Shown in pieces: positions 33,712 to 41,551 of a stretch of DNA of 64,000 nt. The stretch comes from Robertkochia sediminum (GTDB lineage Bacteria; Bacteroidota; Bacteroidia; Flavobacteriales; Flavobacteriaceae). The notes beneath the pieces were generated by a model that had not been told where the DNA came from, did no database searches, and worked only from the letters and a program-made list of their open reading frames with translations. The stretch spans positions 124,001 to 188,000 of the forward strand of contig NZ_JADMKT010000064.1 in NCBI RefSeq assembly GCF_016786255.1, read 5' to 3'. Positions within the stretch are counted from its first letter, which is position 1. Every line of letters starts with the position of its first letter. The position numbers were made by a program, and so were the translations under genes.

Positions 33712-33831
33712 GCGTTTATTTTGTTTTGGGCTAAAAATACAAAGAAGAATAGGTTTGGGTCGAAAAATGGCAAAAACTATATCCTTTTGTTTCCTGGTTA
33801 TGACATCTGTGTTCCAGGTAGTACCTTTGCA

Positions 33832-33839
33832 AAAATTTC
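33832..33839 (+). promoter_or_regulatory. -7 box before the O-methyltransferase gene
   Basis: TACCTTTG matches TAnnTTTG but ends only five bases before the ATG at 33845, which would give a leaderless transcript. No -33 TTG is seen. It may be coincidence. Confidence 0.25.
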
Positions 33840-33844
33840 TGGAT

Positions 33845-34486
33845 ATGCATTTTTTACCCGAGGAACTGGAAGTATATGTCGAAAAGCATTCACAACAGGA
33901 ACCTGCTATCTTAAAAAAGCTGAGCCGGGAGACGCATCTCAAGGTGCTTCAACCCCGAATGATCAGCGGTCATTTTCAAGGCAGAGTACTCAGCATGTTG
34001 TCAAAGATCATTGCCCCTGAGCAGGTATTGGAGATCGGCACCTATACGGGTTATTCGGCCATATGCCTGGCCGAAGGACTAGCCAGCGGTGGAAAGGTGC
34101 ATACCATCGACGTAAACGAGGAGCTTCACGACTTTCAAAGAAAGTACTTCGATCTGAGTGGCTGGGGCGAACAGATCGTTCAATATACCGGGAACGCCCT
34201 GGACATCATCCCCGACATGCCTCAGAAATTCGATCTGGTCTTTATAGATGCCGATAAGGTAAACTACCCCGCATACTTCGACCTGATCATCGAAAAGATG
34301 AATCCCGGAGGCGTGATCCTAACAGACAATGTATTGTGGAGCGGTAAGGTTTTGGAAGAAGTGAAGCCCAACGACAAGCAAACCAACGCCCTGCTGGAGT
34401 ACAACAAGCTACTTAATGAAGATCCAAGGGTAGAAACCGTATTATTGCCTATACGCGACGGACTCACCGTTACGCGGGTACGCTAA
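33845..34486 (+). CDS. SAM-dependent O-methyltransferase (caffeoyl-CoA/COMT-like)
   Basis: The 213-residue protein is a class I SAM methyltransferase of the metal-dependent catechol O-methyltransferase group. The SAM motif is VLEIGTYTGYSA near residue 63, and GKVHTIDVNEE follows. The metal/catalytic segment LVFIDADKVNYPAYF carries the Asp ligands, and ILTDNVLWSGKV is typical of this family. The ATG at 33845 (MHFLPEE) fits homologues. It lies divergent from kynU and converges with the PAP2 gene. Small-molecule catechols are likely substrates, but none can be named. Confidence 0.92.
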   Translation: MHFLPEELEVYVEKHSQQEPAILKKLSRETHLKVLQPRMISGHFQGRVLSMLSKIIAPEQVLEIGTYTGYSAICLAEGLASGGKVHTIDVNEELHDFQRKYFDLSGWGEQIVQYTGNALDIIPDMPQKFDLVFIDADKVNYPAYFDLIIEKMNPGGVILTDNVLWSGKVLEEVKPNDKQTNALLEYNKLLNEDPRVETVLLPIRDGLTVTRVR

Positions 34487-34504
34487 CGCCATACACAAAA
34501 GCAT

Positions 34505-35065
34505 TCACCTTCCGGTAGCTGCTCTCCAGGAATTATGCGCCCGGTACCCAAGGGTTCCAAGTAATATCCCCACCAGCATTCCGGCAAGGATGTCTGAGGG
34601 GTAATGTACGCCCACATATATCCGGCTGAAACTAAACGCCAAAGGCCACAGAAAGAACAAGAATGCCCAGGGATATTTGCGCTGCACCAGGAACACCACA
34701 ATGGTGGTAAGTGCGAATGAGCTGGCGGCATGCCCCGAAAAAAAGCTAAAGGTATCAGATTGGGTAAGTACGCGAAGTAATTTGGAAAATTCTTCATCGC
34801 CACTGGGCCGTATACGGGCCACCAGAGTTTTAACTACAACGGTAAGTAATAAGGTAAAAAGCAAGGTGCTTACGGCAGTAACCTGTCCCATCCAGGGTTT
34901 ATTACCCCACCAAGCTTTATAGATCAGGAACAGGAACAAAAAAAACAAAGGGGTCCAGAAAATGGGTTGGGTAATGGTGCTCCAGAAAAGATCGTATTCT
35001 TCAATTCCCAGATTATTGAGGTATACGAGCAGCTGCCTGTCGTATTCCAGCAATTGCTCGAACAT
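34505..35065 (-). CDS. PAP2 family membrane phosphatase
   Basis: The 186-residue protein has about five membrane helices and the three phosphatase motifs of the PAP2 superfamily. These are KTLVARIRPSG (KxxxxxxRP) near residue 75, FFSGHAASS (PSGH-like) near residue 105, and SRIYVGVHYPSDILAG (SRxxxxxHxxxD) near residue 150. It probably dephosphorylates a lipid phosphate such as undecaprenyl pyrophosphate or phosphatidic acid. Its start overlaps the tatA stop by one base (TGATG), so it is translationally coupled to tatA. Confidence 0.93.
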   Translation of the reverse strand: MFEQLLEYDRQLLVYLNNLGIEEYDLFWSTITQPIFWTPLFFLFLFLIYKAWWGNKPWMGQVTAVSTLLFTLLLTVVVKTLVARIRPSGDEEFSKLLRVLTQSDTFSFFSGHAASSFALTTIVVFLVQRKYPWAFLFFLWPLAFSFSRIYVGVHYPSDILAGMLVGILLGTLGYRAHNSWRAATGR

Positions 35066-35337
35066 CAGAGTTTGCGTTTAACCGAGCCGGTGAATTTTTC
35101 AAGATCGTCTTTCACCCCTTCTACAGATTCCTTGATCTCTTTGGTAAAATCGGTATCTATGCCTTGGCTTTCGGCACTGCGCTGGATCTCTCTCTTTACA
35201 TCTTCTGTCGCGTCTTTCAACTGTCGCATCCCCTTCCCGAGTCCGCGAGCGATCTCAGGTAATTTATCGGCACCAAAAACCATGATCACGATAAACAGGA
35301 TAAATACGATCTCACCTCCGCTGATAAATAAAAACAT
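35065..35337 (-). CDS. tatA: Twin-arginine translocase subunit TatA/TatE
   Basis: TatA forms the pore-like component of the Tat system that exports folded proteins across the inner membrane. The 90-residue protein has an N-terminal helix (GGEIVFILFIVIMVFGADKLPEIA) followed by the amphipathic helix (GLGKGMRQLKDATEDVKREI) and a charged tail. The G-A-D-K-L-P turn fits TatA in Bacteroidota. The start at 35337 gives the usual short N-terminus; an in-frame ATG at 35382 lies inside a leader hairpin near the expected transcript start. A full promoter is upstream. No tatC is in the window. Confidence 0.9.
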   Translation of the reverse strand: MFLFISGGEIVFILFIVIMVFGADKLPEIARGLGKGMRQLKDATEDVKREIQRSAESQGIDTDFTKEIKESVEGVKDDLEKFTGSVKRKL

Positions 35338-35357
35338 AGCTACTTCGATTATATGAA

Positions 35358-35379
35358 GCTGCCGGCAGGAGCCGGCAGC
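35358..35379 (-). promoter_or_regulatory. 9 bp inverted repeat in the tatA leader
   Basis: GCTGCCGGC and GCCGGCAGC flank an AGGA loop, giving a very stable hairpin. It starts about 7 nt after the predicted transcript start and ends about 21 nt before the tatA ATG. No T-run follows, so it is not a normal terminator. Confidence 0.6.
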
Positions 35380-35391
35380 CATTTGAGTCTA

Positions 35392-35425
35392 CAAATATAA
35401 GGAAGAAATATTTTGCTTCCTGCAA
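35392..35425 (-). promoter_or_regulatory. Flavobacterial promoter for tatA-PAP2
   Basis: On the minus strand TTG (35425-35423) and TATATTTG (35399-35392) are separated by 23 bp. Both elements match the Bacteroidota consensus. Confidence 0.65.
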
Positions 35426-36049
35426 TTACCACGCATAGGCGTGCTTATAATCTTCACCTTTAAGAATGCTTAACATATCCTCTTCAAGAGACTCGATAGG
35501 ATATTCTACGATCCTGTTGAGCTCTTTACCCTCCTTCATAAATATGATGGTAGGTACATTGGTTACATCCAGACCTTCCTCCAGGTTGTCCGGAGTGGTC
35601 TTTTCGGTATCCATGGTGATAAGGGTCACCTTATCTGCCGGAAATTCCAACGCGTCTAAAAGTTTGAAGAAGGCCGGTACTTCACGCTTACTATCACCGC
35701 ACCAGGTCCCCATGAACATTTTGATCTCGAGGTCTTGTGTGAGTGGCTTGAGCTTTTGGACCATCGCGACATCCGGACGATACTCCTCGTAATTCACATC
35801 AAACCAGCTATTGAACGGTGGTTGCTGAAGGGCTTCGCGATCCTGAAGTCCGAGGAGTAACTTATCCTGCGCTTCAGCGTGATCTGCCGCAGATTCGGCT
35901 TCTTCCGCCATAGCCGATGCCCCGGCCATAGCCGCTTCATCAGCAACGGCAGCCTCTGCAGCTACCTCAGCCTGTTTTCCTTCTTTATTGTTTTGGCCTG
36001 CGCACGAAAGCATGATGGCAGCAAGCACTACATAAGCAATTTTATACAT
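35426..36049 (-). CDS. Thioredoxin-fold lipoprotein with a single active-site Cys
   Basis: The 207-residue protein has a lipoprotein signal (lipobox ending at Cys16 in MLSC), followed by an Ala/Glu-rich low-complexity linker (about 26-60). The thioredoxin-like domain covers about residues 90-200. The active-site motif is GTWCGDSKRE at about 115-124, so there is one Cys (117) and no second Cys as in CxxC; cis-Pro lies in NVPTIIF. It may be a redox sensor, chaperone or thiol-binding protein rather than a normal disulfide reductase. It should sit in the periplasm on a membrane. It is 20 bp downstream of gpmI, so it may be in its transcript. Confidence 0.85.
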   Translation of the reverse strand: MYKIAYVVLAAIMLSCAGQNNKEGKQAEVAAEAAVADEAAMAGASAMAEEAESAADHAEAQDKLLLGLQDREALQQPPFNSWFDVNYEEYRPDVAMVQKLKPLTQDLEIKMFMGTWCGDSKREVPAFFKLLDALEFPADKVTLITMDTEKTTPDNLEEGLDVTNVPTIIFMKEGKELNRIVEYPIESLEEDMLSILKGEDYKHAYAW

Positions 36050-36069
36050 GGTATGGTTTTAATTGGTTT

Positions 36070-37593
36070 TTATACTAGAGCATCCTGGGTCATGGCCTCA
36101 GGTTTTGCTACCCCCATAAGCTTCAGTACGGTTGGAGCAATATCCCCAAGGATCCCTGATGCCACTTTTTTAACGTCATTATCTACAAGAATGATCGGCA
36201 CCAGGTTGGTGGTATGCGCCGTGTTTGGCGAACCGTCCGGATTGATCATGGTATCGCAGTTTCCGTGATCTGCGATCACGATGGTGGCATATCCGCTCTC
36301 AAGGGCAGCCGAGATCACCTCTTTCGCACAGGCATCAACGGTTTCACAAGCCTTGACGGCAGCTTCCATTACTCCGGTATGTCCAACCATATCCGGATTG
36401 GCGAAATTAAGACAAATAAAATCGGCCGAATCGTCTTTTTTGATCTCCGGAATGATCTGATCGCGAATGTCAAAGGCACTCATTTCCGGCTGAAGATCAT
36501 AGGTAGCCACTTTTGGCGACGGACAAAGAATGCGCTGTTCTCCTTCAAAAGGTTCCTCGCGCCCTCCGTTAAAGAAGAAGGTTACGTGCGGATACTTCTC
36601 CGTTTCTGCGATCCTGATCTGTGTTTTACCGGCCGCGGCGAGCGTAGCACCAAGGGTGTCGGAGATATTTTCCTTATCGTAAACCACATGAACGTTCTTG
36701 AAGGTATCGTCGTAATTGGTCATGGTCACGTAATACAGATCGAGCTTATGCATATTTTGCTCGTGGTAATCCTGCTGGGTAAGTGCCATGGAGATCTGAC
36801 GACCACGGTCTGTACGGAAGTTAAAATTGATCACCACATCGCCCGCTGCGATCGTAGCCACCGGTTCCTTATTGTCATCTACCACAACGATCGGCTCAAC
36901 AAATTCATCGGTAACCCCGTTATCGTAGCTGTCCTGCATCGCTTTTACCGGATCTGTGTATGCTGCACCTTCTCCGTGTACCATAAGGTCGTAAGCCTTT
37001 TTAACACGCTCCCATCGCTTATCGCGGTCCATGGCAAAATAACGCCCTATAACCGATGCCAGCTGGCAATGGGTCTTTTTACCGTGTAAGATCACATCGG
37101 CAATAAAATCCTTACCACTTTTCGGGTCAACATCCCGACCATCGGTAAAGGCGTGTATGTAAACCTGCTTATCAAGACCGGCACTATGAGCAGCATCCAT
37201 AAGCCCCTTCAGGTGATCCACATGAGAGTGTACCCCTCCGTTACTCACAAGACCTATAAAATGAACGTTCTTATTGTTCTTTTTAGCGTGATCAAAGGCA
37301 TCTCTGATCTCCTTTTCGTCTGCCAGGGTATTGTTCTTTACCGCAAGGTTGATCTTCGCAAGGTCCTGGTAAACGATACGGCCGGCACCAATATTCATAT
37401 GCCCTACTTCACTGTTTCCCATCTGACCTTCCGGAAGGCCTACATTAAGACCATCGGTACGCAGGGTAGCGTTCGGGTATTTGTCATAAAGACTATCAAC
37501 AAAAGGAGTTTTGGCCTGTGCAATGGCCGATACGTTCTTATCGGGTGAGATCCCCCATCCGTCGAGGATCATCAATAATACTTTTTTATCCAT
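36070..37593 (-). CDS. gpmI: 2,3-bisphosphoglycerate-independent phosphoglycerate mutase
   Basis: This 507-residue di-manganese enzyme interconverts 3- and 2-phosphoglycerate in glycolysis. The N-terminus MDKKVLLMILDGWG contains the metal-binding Asp, the phosphoserine nucleophile lies in GQMGNSEVGHMNIG near residue 60, and ADHGNCD near 440 carries further metal ligands. FTDGRDVDP is also typical. I choose the ATG at 37593 over the one at 37602 (MLK), because a TATCTTTG box at 37623-37616 leaves only a few bases before the latter. Length matches the family. The thioredoxin-fold gene follows closely. Confidence 0.95.
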   Translation of the reverse strand: MDKKVLLMILDGWGISPDKNVSAIAQAKTPFVDSLYDKYPNATLRTDGLNVGLPEGQMGNSEVGHMNIGAGRIVYQDLAKINLAVKNNTLADEKEIRDAFDHAKKNNKNVHFIGLVSNGGVHSHVDHLKGLMDAAHSAGLDKQVYIHAFTDGRDVDPKSGKDFIADVILHGKKTHCQLASVIGRYFAMDRDKRWERVKKAYDLMVHGEGAAYTDPVKAMQDSYDNGVTDEFVEPIVVVDDNKEPVATIAAGDVVINFNFRTDRGRQISMALTQQDYHEQNMHKLDLYYVTMTNYDDTFKNVHVVYDKENISDTLGATLAAAGKTQIRIAETEKYPHVTFFFNGGREEPFEGEQRILCPSPKVATYDLQPEMSAFDIRDQIIPEIKKDDSADFICLNFANPDMVGHTGVMEAAVKACETVDACAKEVISAALESGYATIVIADHGNCDTMINPDGSPNTAHTTNLVPIILVDNDVKKVASGILGDIAPTVLKLMGVAKPEAMTQDALV

Positions 37594-37615
37594 TTTCAAC
37601 ATTAATCTTATCTCC

Positions 37616-37623
37616 CAAAGATA
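37616..37623 (-). promoter_or_regulatory. Flavobacterial -7 box for gpmI
   Basis: Minus-strand TATCTTTG matches TAnnTTTG and lies about 22 bp before the chosen ATG. A -33 TTG is not visible. Confidence 0.5.
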
Positions 37624-37825
37624 CTAACATATATGCTCTTCTGAAAGCTGAGAGCCCTTGGATTTAAGCCTCACGAAGGGTTTTTACGCAAACGTTTGAC
37701 TTTCTTAAAGTATTGATAAAGAAGTGATTGATTTCGTTAAATCCAAGTTAATACCCTCCAAATACTGAAACATCACACTTTCTGAGGCGTCTATTAAATC
37801 GTATAACCAATAACATTCATCAATC

Positions 37826-38209
37826 ATGAAAACATTATCAATTATCGCAGCATTCCTGCTCACAGTAACTGCCGTACAGGCAAACAACGACAACTCCATC
37901 GATCCTGACAAAACCAATCCTTATACCGAGGTAGCGTCTTACAACCTAACCCCCTTGTGTTATGCCGCTGCCAAAGGCGATGTTGCGAAGGTTAAAGAAC
38001 TTATCGAACTGGGGGCCGATGTAGACGCCACCTCCAGAGGCTATACACCACTAATGTATGCCGCTCGATACAATCACTGCAAGGTGGTTAAAGCGCTTCT
38101 TAATGCGGGAGCTGAAGAAGATGTAAAGCACAGCGTTCTGAAAAAGACCGCTTACGATTTTGCCGCGATCTCCAATGCCGATGAGGCCATGACAATACTT
38201 GATCAGTAA
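37826..38209 (+). CDS. Secreted ankyrin-repeat protein
   Basis: The 127-residue protein has a signal peptide (MKTLSIIAAFLLTVTAVQA). About two ankyrin repeats follow: TPLCYAAAKGDVAKVKELIELGADVDA and TPLMYAARYNHCKVVKALLNAGAEED. A third partial repeat ends the protein. Such small exported ankyrin proteins are common in flavobacteria and should bind another periplasmic protein; the partner is unknown. It is a single gene with a very stable terminator. Confidence 0.9.
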   Translation: MKTLSIIAAFLLTVTAVQANNDNSIDPDKTNPYTEVASYNLTPLCYAAAKGDVAKVKELIELGADVDATSRGYTPLMYAARYNHCKVVKALLNAGAEEDVKHSVLKKTAYDFAAISNADEAMTILDQ

Positions 38210-38245
38210 AAGAGGAGACTGAAAATAACTATTTTGATTTAGCGC

Positions 38246-38277
38246 AAAAAAAACCCCGGGATATCCCGGGGTTTTTT
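38246..38277 (+). terminator. Intrinsic terminator after the ankyrin gene
   Basis: AAAACCCCGGG pairs with CCCGGGGTTTT around ATAT, with A-run before and T-run after. It can also end the minus-strand DUF6747-like gene. Confidence 0.94.
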
Positions 38278-38298
38278 CCTTTAAAGCACCGTGATCCC

Positions 38299-38466
38299 TT
38301 AGAAAGTGAATCCGGTTGCCAACCTGTATACAAATGCGTATAACACTACCATAAGCCCTGCGAAGCTTACGATACTAATGAATTTTAACAGAACAGCCGC
38401 AGTGCGGTTATTCAATTCTTCAAAAGAGGTACGGTAAAGATTTTTTAGAAGTAAAAATGTTGTCAT
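38299..38466 (-). CDS. Small membrane protein, 55 aa, DUF6747-like
   Basis: The frame encodes 55 residues starting MTTFLLLKNLYRTSFEELNN, with one membrane helix at about residues 27-46 (VLLKFISIVSFAGLMVVLYA) and the end YRLATGFTF. Short proteins with this layout (a K-N-L-Y start and a helix before a TGFxF tail) occur in flavobacteria, and I believe they are called DUF6747, though this is from memory. The ATG is 22 bp from a 12 bp palindrome upstream. Function is unknown. Coding is supported by a normal start and the terminator on its 3' side. Confidence 0.65.
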   Translation of the reverse strand: MTTFLLLKNLYRTSFEELNNRTAAVLLKFISIVSFAGLMVVLYAFVYRLATGFTF

Positions 38467-38487
38467 AAAGTGCTATTACTAATTAAA

Positions 38488-38499
38488 CAAAACGTTTTG
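38488..38499. promoter_or_regulatory. 12 bp palindrome upstream of the small membrane protein gene
   Basis: CAAAACGTTTTG is perfectly symmetric with a central CG, a pattern seen in LacI-type operators. No LacI gene is nearby. The site is 22 bp upstream of the minus-strand start at 38466. Confidence 0.3.
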
Positions 38500-38702
38500 A
38501 TTAGCATACAGCAGATCGTTCTGGTGAAGAAGTCAGGGAAAAAAAGCTATTTAACCTTTAAAGATCCTCAATACTATCCGGGACCAGAAATAAGAAAATG
38601 GGGCATTCTTAATTCTGCCTTCTAAGCTAAATTAAAATCAATTTTTGAAGAAAAATTCTTACGATTTCCCGATGAAATACCAATTATATAGACGTACGAA
38701 AC

Positions 38703-39479
38703 TTATTGCGGGTATCCGTATTTTTCGATCGCAGCGCGAATATGAGCGATTCGGTTGTCCGGATCGGGGTGAGTACTCTGAAACTCAGGGGTTCTGTTCG
38801 GTCCTGCTGCCGATTTAAGGATCTGCTGTACTCCGATCATGTCATGAGGGTCGTAACCCGACCGGATCATAAACCGTACACCGAGGTCGTCACTCTCCAG
38901 CTCGTCACTACGACCATACTTCATATTGATCATATTGGCGACTACTGCAGCCATTTGTGTGGTGGCAACGCTTTCTGACCCGATGGCCACTCCACTTAAA
39001 ATACCCTGGGTTAGCCCTTGTTTTGACATCTGGTCTGCACTATGGCGCCCAACCACATGACCTATCTCATGCCCCAGCACTCCGGCTAACTGCCCTTCGG
39101 TCTCCAGCTTTGTGAAAAGCCCATAGGTAATAAAGATCTGTCCGCCAGGCAGTGCAAAAGCATTGATCGTTGACGGATCTGCCAACAAGTGAAATTCAAA
39201 ACTATAAGGGGTTTCCCTGGCCACGGTATTGGCCACCAGTTTATTTCCCACGGCATCTACCAGGGCCTGTGCCTCGCGACTGGGATGAAGACCTCCGAAC
39301 TGAGCAGCCATTTGCGGGGCACTGCGCAACCCCAGGGCTACCTCTTCATCCGGCGATATGGTAATGTGTTGTTCCTTTCCGGTATAGGGATTGGTCTCGG
39401 CAGAAGAGCAGTATTTAAAGACCGCAAAAAGCACGATCACCACTCCGATCATAAAACGGAAGCCTACTTTTGTTCTCAT
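38703..39479 (-). CDS. M48 family zinc metalloprotease, membrane-anchored
   Basis: The 258-residue protein has one N-terminal hydrophobic segment (FMIGVVIVLFAVFKYCSS), probably a lipoprotein or signal anchor with Cys24. The M48 protease domain follows. The zinc motif is LGHEIGHVVGRHSADQ (HExxH) near residue 136, and the third ligand Glu lies in DELESDDLG near residue 195. The tail STHPDPDNRIAHI is typical of the YcaL/LoiP/BepA group that degrades misfolded outer-membrane proteins. It is a single gene on the minus strand, 65 bp past the M15 gene. Confidence 0.92.
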   Translation of the reverse strand: MRTKVGFRFMIGVVIVLFAVFKYCSSAETNPYTGKEQHITISPDEEVALGLRSAPQMAAQFGGLHPSREAQALVDAVGNKLVANTVARETPYSFEFHLLADPSTINAFALPGGQIFITYGLFTKLETEGQLAGVLGHEIGHVVGRHSADQMSKQGLTQGILSGVAIGSESVATTQMAAVVANMINMKYGRSDELESDDLGVRFMIRSGYDPHDMIGVQQILKSAAGPNRTPEFQSTHPDPDNRIAHIRAAIEKYGYPQ

Positions 39480-39544
39480 GAGCTAAACATTTATAACACA
39501 GCAGTGCAGGAAGATCGTAAGGAGGTGGTTCAATTTACAAAAAA

Positions 39545-40258
39545 TTAGTTTTTGAGCTGCGGATTTATATCCATGATATGTTCATTTTTATAGGCTTCCA
39601 GCAATCGTCCGCGTAGTAATTGTCCGCCATAGAGTTCAGCAGGTTCAATGAGCGATTCCAGTTCAAGCTCCAGAAAAGCCTTCAACATGGGTTTGGAGAG
39701 CGGAGCATAGCTGTAGTGCCAGGGCTCATAATGAAATCCCTTTCGATCCGGGTCGTTCGTATAGACCAGGAAAAATCCGTAATCACCGGCATGGGCATCC
39801 ATCCATTGCTTCATCTTCGCGAATGGGCCGCCATCCTCAAATTTATCGGCCACGAGCAACCCCTCTGTTTCTCCGGCTGCCTCATCGACAAGATCCATAT
39901 CGGTACCCCAATGATGCCGCGATGTACCGGGAATGGTAGAATACTCGGTAATGCGTTCTACTACCTGCAAGGGGGTAAGACCTTCTTTCCTGTATGTCTT
40001 GTATTTGTCGTTCCATATCTCTGCCTGTCGGCTGTAACTGCGAAATCCGGACACCACTTTTAAAACGACACCTTCTTTTGCGGCAGCTTCAGCCATCTTC
40101 TTAAATGCCTCCACCACCTCAGGCTGCAATCCTGAAAGGTCGTCGCGCATCGCTACTGCGACCCTTCCGCTTAAAAGATCTACAGAAAATTCCTGAGCAT
40201 GCGAGCAGAGCACACTCGTAAAAACCCAACACAGCAGGAACACTTTAATTTTCATCAT
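39545..40258 (-). CDS. D-alanyl-D-alanine carboxypeptidase, M15B (VanY/DacB-like)
   Basis: The 237-residue protein has a signal peptide (to about residue 21, SHAQ). The M15 zinc peptidase domain shows VSGFRSYSRQ near residue 65, SRHHWGTDMDLVD near residue 112 with the His and Asp ligands, and FHYEPWHYSY near residue 176 with the final His. It should trim the terminal D-Ala of peptidoglycan stem peptides in the periplasm. The gene overlaps the GNAT gene by 4 bp, and the two are likely one transcript, although their functions are not obviously linked. Confidence 0.93.
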   Translation of the reverse strand: MMKIKVFLLCWVFTSVLCSHAQEFSVDLLSGRVAVAMRDDLSGLQPEVVEAFKKMAEAAAKEGVVLKVVSGFRSYSRQAEIWNDKYKTYRKEGLTPLQVVERITEYSTIPGTSRHHWGTDMDLVDEAAGETEGLLVADKFEDGGPFAKMKQWMDAHAGDYGFFLVYTNDPDRKGFHYEPWHYSYAPLSKPMLKAFLELELESLIEPAELYGGQLLRGRLLEAYKNEHIMDINPQLKN

Positions 40259-41214
40259 TTTGCCTGTTTTCCCGAATTTAAAGATTTCTCCATATAAAAA
40301 TGCGGTCCTATTTTGGGGATATCGAATAAAGGACCGATAGTACGATATTCGGCCCGCTTGTAAAATCCAACCGCCTTTTCACGGGCATTCATCCAGATAA
40401 GATCCCCACCGCGGGCGACCACCTCGTTTTCCGCCTTATTCAACAGGGCACCACCAACGCCTTTACCACGATATTCATCGATTATGGCCATTCCCCTTAA
40501 CTGGTACACCCCGTCTTCCTGTTTTCCGGGACGGCCGGTAAGCATAAGGGTTGCCACCCCCACCAACCGACTTTCATAGTAGGCTCCGAGGTGAAAGGTC
40601 GTTGCCAGCTCATCACCATTGAAAACAGCGCTCTCCGGCGGCCTTCCGCTTCGCAGCACCGGATGACGTACCTCCAGTACAGTGCTTTTATCAACCAGTC
40701 GCAGGTGGTAGTTCGGATTGACCCTGGCAAACAACTTCGCCGGCAAACCTTCGTAATCAAAATCTTTTATATGAAGCATCCCAAGTTTTTCGACCACCCT
40801 TAATGAAGCTACATTATCCACATGCACATGGGCGTAAATACGCCATAACCGCAACCTGAAAAATCCGTAGTCCATAGAAGCTTCGGCCGCTTCTGTGGCA
40901 TAGCCCTGTCCCCAGTATTTTTTAAAAAAGCGATACCCCACCTCTGTGATACCCTCTGCGGGATGAAGTTTGAGTCCGCACCACCCCAGAAAGGCATTAT
41001 CTTCTTTACGGATCACCGCCCACCGGCCGATACCGTACTTCCTGTAATCTTCATACCGTTGCAAAAACGCTTCCGCTTCGGCGGTTGAGGCAAAAGGGCT
41101 GTCTCCGGTAAATTGCAGTACTTCACTATCGGCATTGAGCGCGTAAAGCTCCATCCCGTCGCCGGGCATGAACTCCCTCAGGTAGACCCTAACCCCCTCT
41201 GTAATTCGCTTCAT
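40255..41214 (-). CDS. Tandem GNAT acetyltransferase (two domains)
   Basis: The 319-residue protein joins two GNAT domains. Residues about 5-165 resemble RimJ/RimL-type acetyltransferases (GVRVYLREFMPGD, RFFKKYWGQGYATEAA as the acetyl-CoA site, ASLRVVEKLGM). Residues about 170-315 form a second, shorter GNAT domain (RGMAIIDEYRGKGVGGALL as the acetyl-CoA site, GFYKRAEYRTIG). Both CoA motifs (Q/RxxGxG/A) look intact. Single-domain forms are common, and the fusion suggests two linked acylations or a regulatory second domain. Substrates are unknown. It overlaps the M15 peptidase gene downstream. Confidence 0.88.
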   Translation of the reverse strand: MKRITEGVRVYLREFMPGDGMELYALNADSEVLQFTGDSPFASTAEAEAFLQRYEDYRKYGIGRWAVIRKEDNAFLGWCGLKLHPAEGITEVGYRFFKKYWGQGYATEAAEASMDYGFFRLRLWRIYAHVHVDNVASLRVVEKLGMLHIKDFDYEGLPAKLFARVNPNYHLRLVDKSTVLEVRHPVLRSGRPPESAVFNGDELATTFHLGAYYESRLVGVATLMLTGRPGKQEDGVYQLRGMAIIDEYRGKGVGGALLNKAENEVVARGGDLIWMNAREKAVGFYKRAEYRTIGPLFDIPKIGPHFYMEKSLNSGKQAK

Positions 41215-41355
41215 AAAGAAAAATATGAGCCTTTAAGATAATCTTTATTTCACAAATCCGGAGCCCTTACCTGAAGAAGGATCCTGAGAATCAACACCCT
41301 TAGCACCTCCTCCTTTTTGAGGGGCTGTTTTTGCCAAAATGACTGCAATTTTTTT

Positions 41356-41387
41356 TTGGTTATAATTTCAAAGAATTTATATATTTG
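41356..41387 (+). promoter_or_regulatory. Flavobacterial promoter of tRNA-Gly
   Basis: TTG at 41356-41358 and TATATTTG at 41380-41387 are 21 bp apart, a full consensus match. The tRNA 5' end is 10 bp downstream of the -7 box. Confidence 0.75.
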
Positions 41388-41397
41388 CACCCGGAAT

Positions 41398-41470
41398 GCG
41401 GGAGTAGCTCAGTTGGTAGAGCGTCAGCCTTCCAAGCTGAATGTCGCGAGTTCGAACCTCGTCTCCCGCT
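41398..41470 (+). tRNA. tRNA-Gly (anticodon TCC)
   Basis: A full cloverleaf folds. The acceptor stem is GCGGGAG with CTCCCGC, the D stem is GCTC/GAGC, the anticodon stem is TCAGC/GCTGA with loop CTTCCAA, and the T stem is GCGAG/CTCGT with loop TTCGAAC. The discriminator base is T and CCA is not encoded. The anticodon TCC reads GGA and GGG glycine codons. A consensus promoter lies directly upstream and a terminator directly after. Confidence 0.97.
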
Positions 41471-41474
41471 CTAA

Positions 41475-41502
41475 GCCCAACCTTATGGTTGGGTTTTTTT
41501 TT
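41475..41502 (+). terminator. Intrinsic terminator after tRNA-Gly
   Basis: CCCAACC pairs with GGTTGGG around TTAT, followed by about nine T residues. Confidence 0.93.
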
Positions 41503-41551
41503 GCCATAAACCGGGAGGTAAACCTCTTTCATATTATGTAACTTTACGATT

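Noticed and set aside
33711-33942. 77-codon N-terminal extension of kynU
   Set aside because: It lacks similarity to kynureninases, is Cys/Phe-rich and overlaps the 5' part of the divergent methyltransferase gene; the ATG at 33711 gives the normal N-terminus.
35358-35379. Hairpin upstream of tatA as terminator of the thioredoxin-fold gene
   Set aside because: It lacks a T-run on the minus strand and lies after the tatA promoter, so it is in the tatA leader.
36214-37089. 291-codon plus-strand open frame opposite gpmI
   Set aside because: It is antisense to a well-conserved glycolytic gene and is a by-product of its codon pattern.
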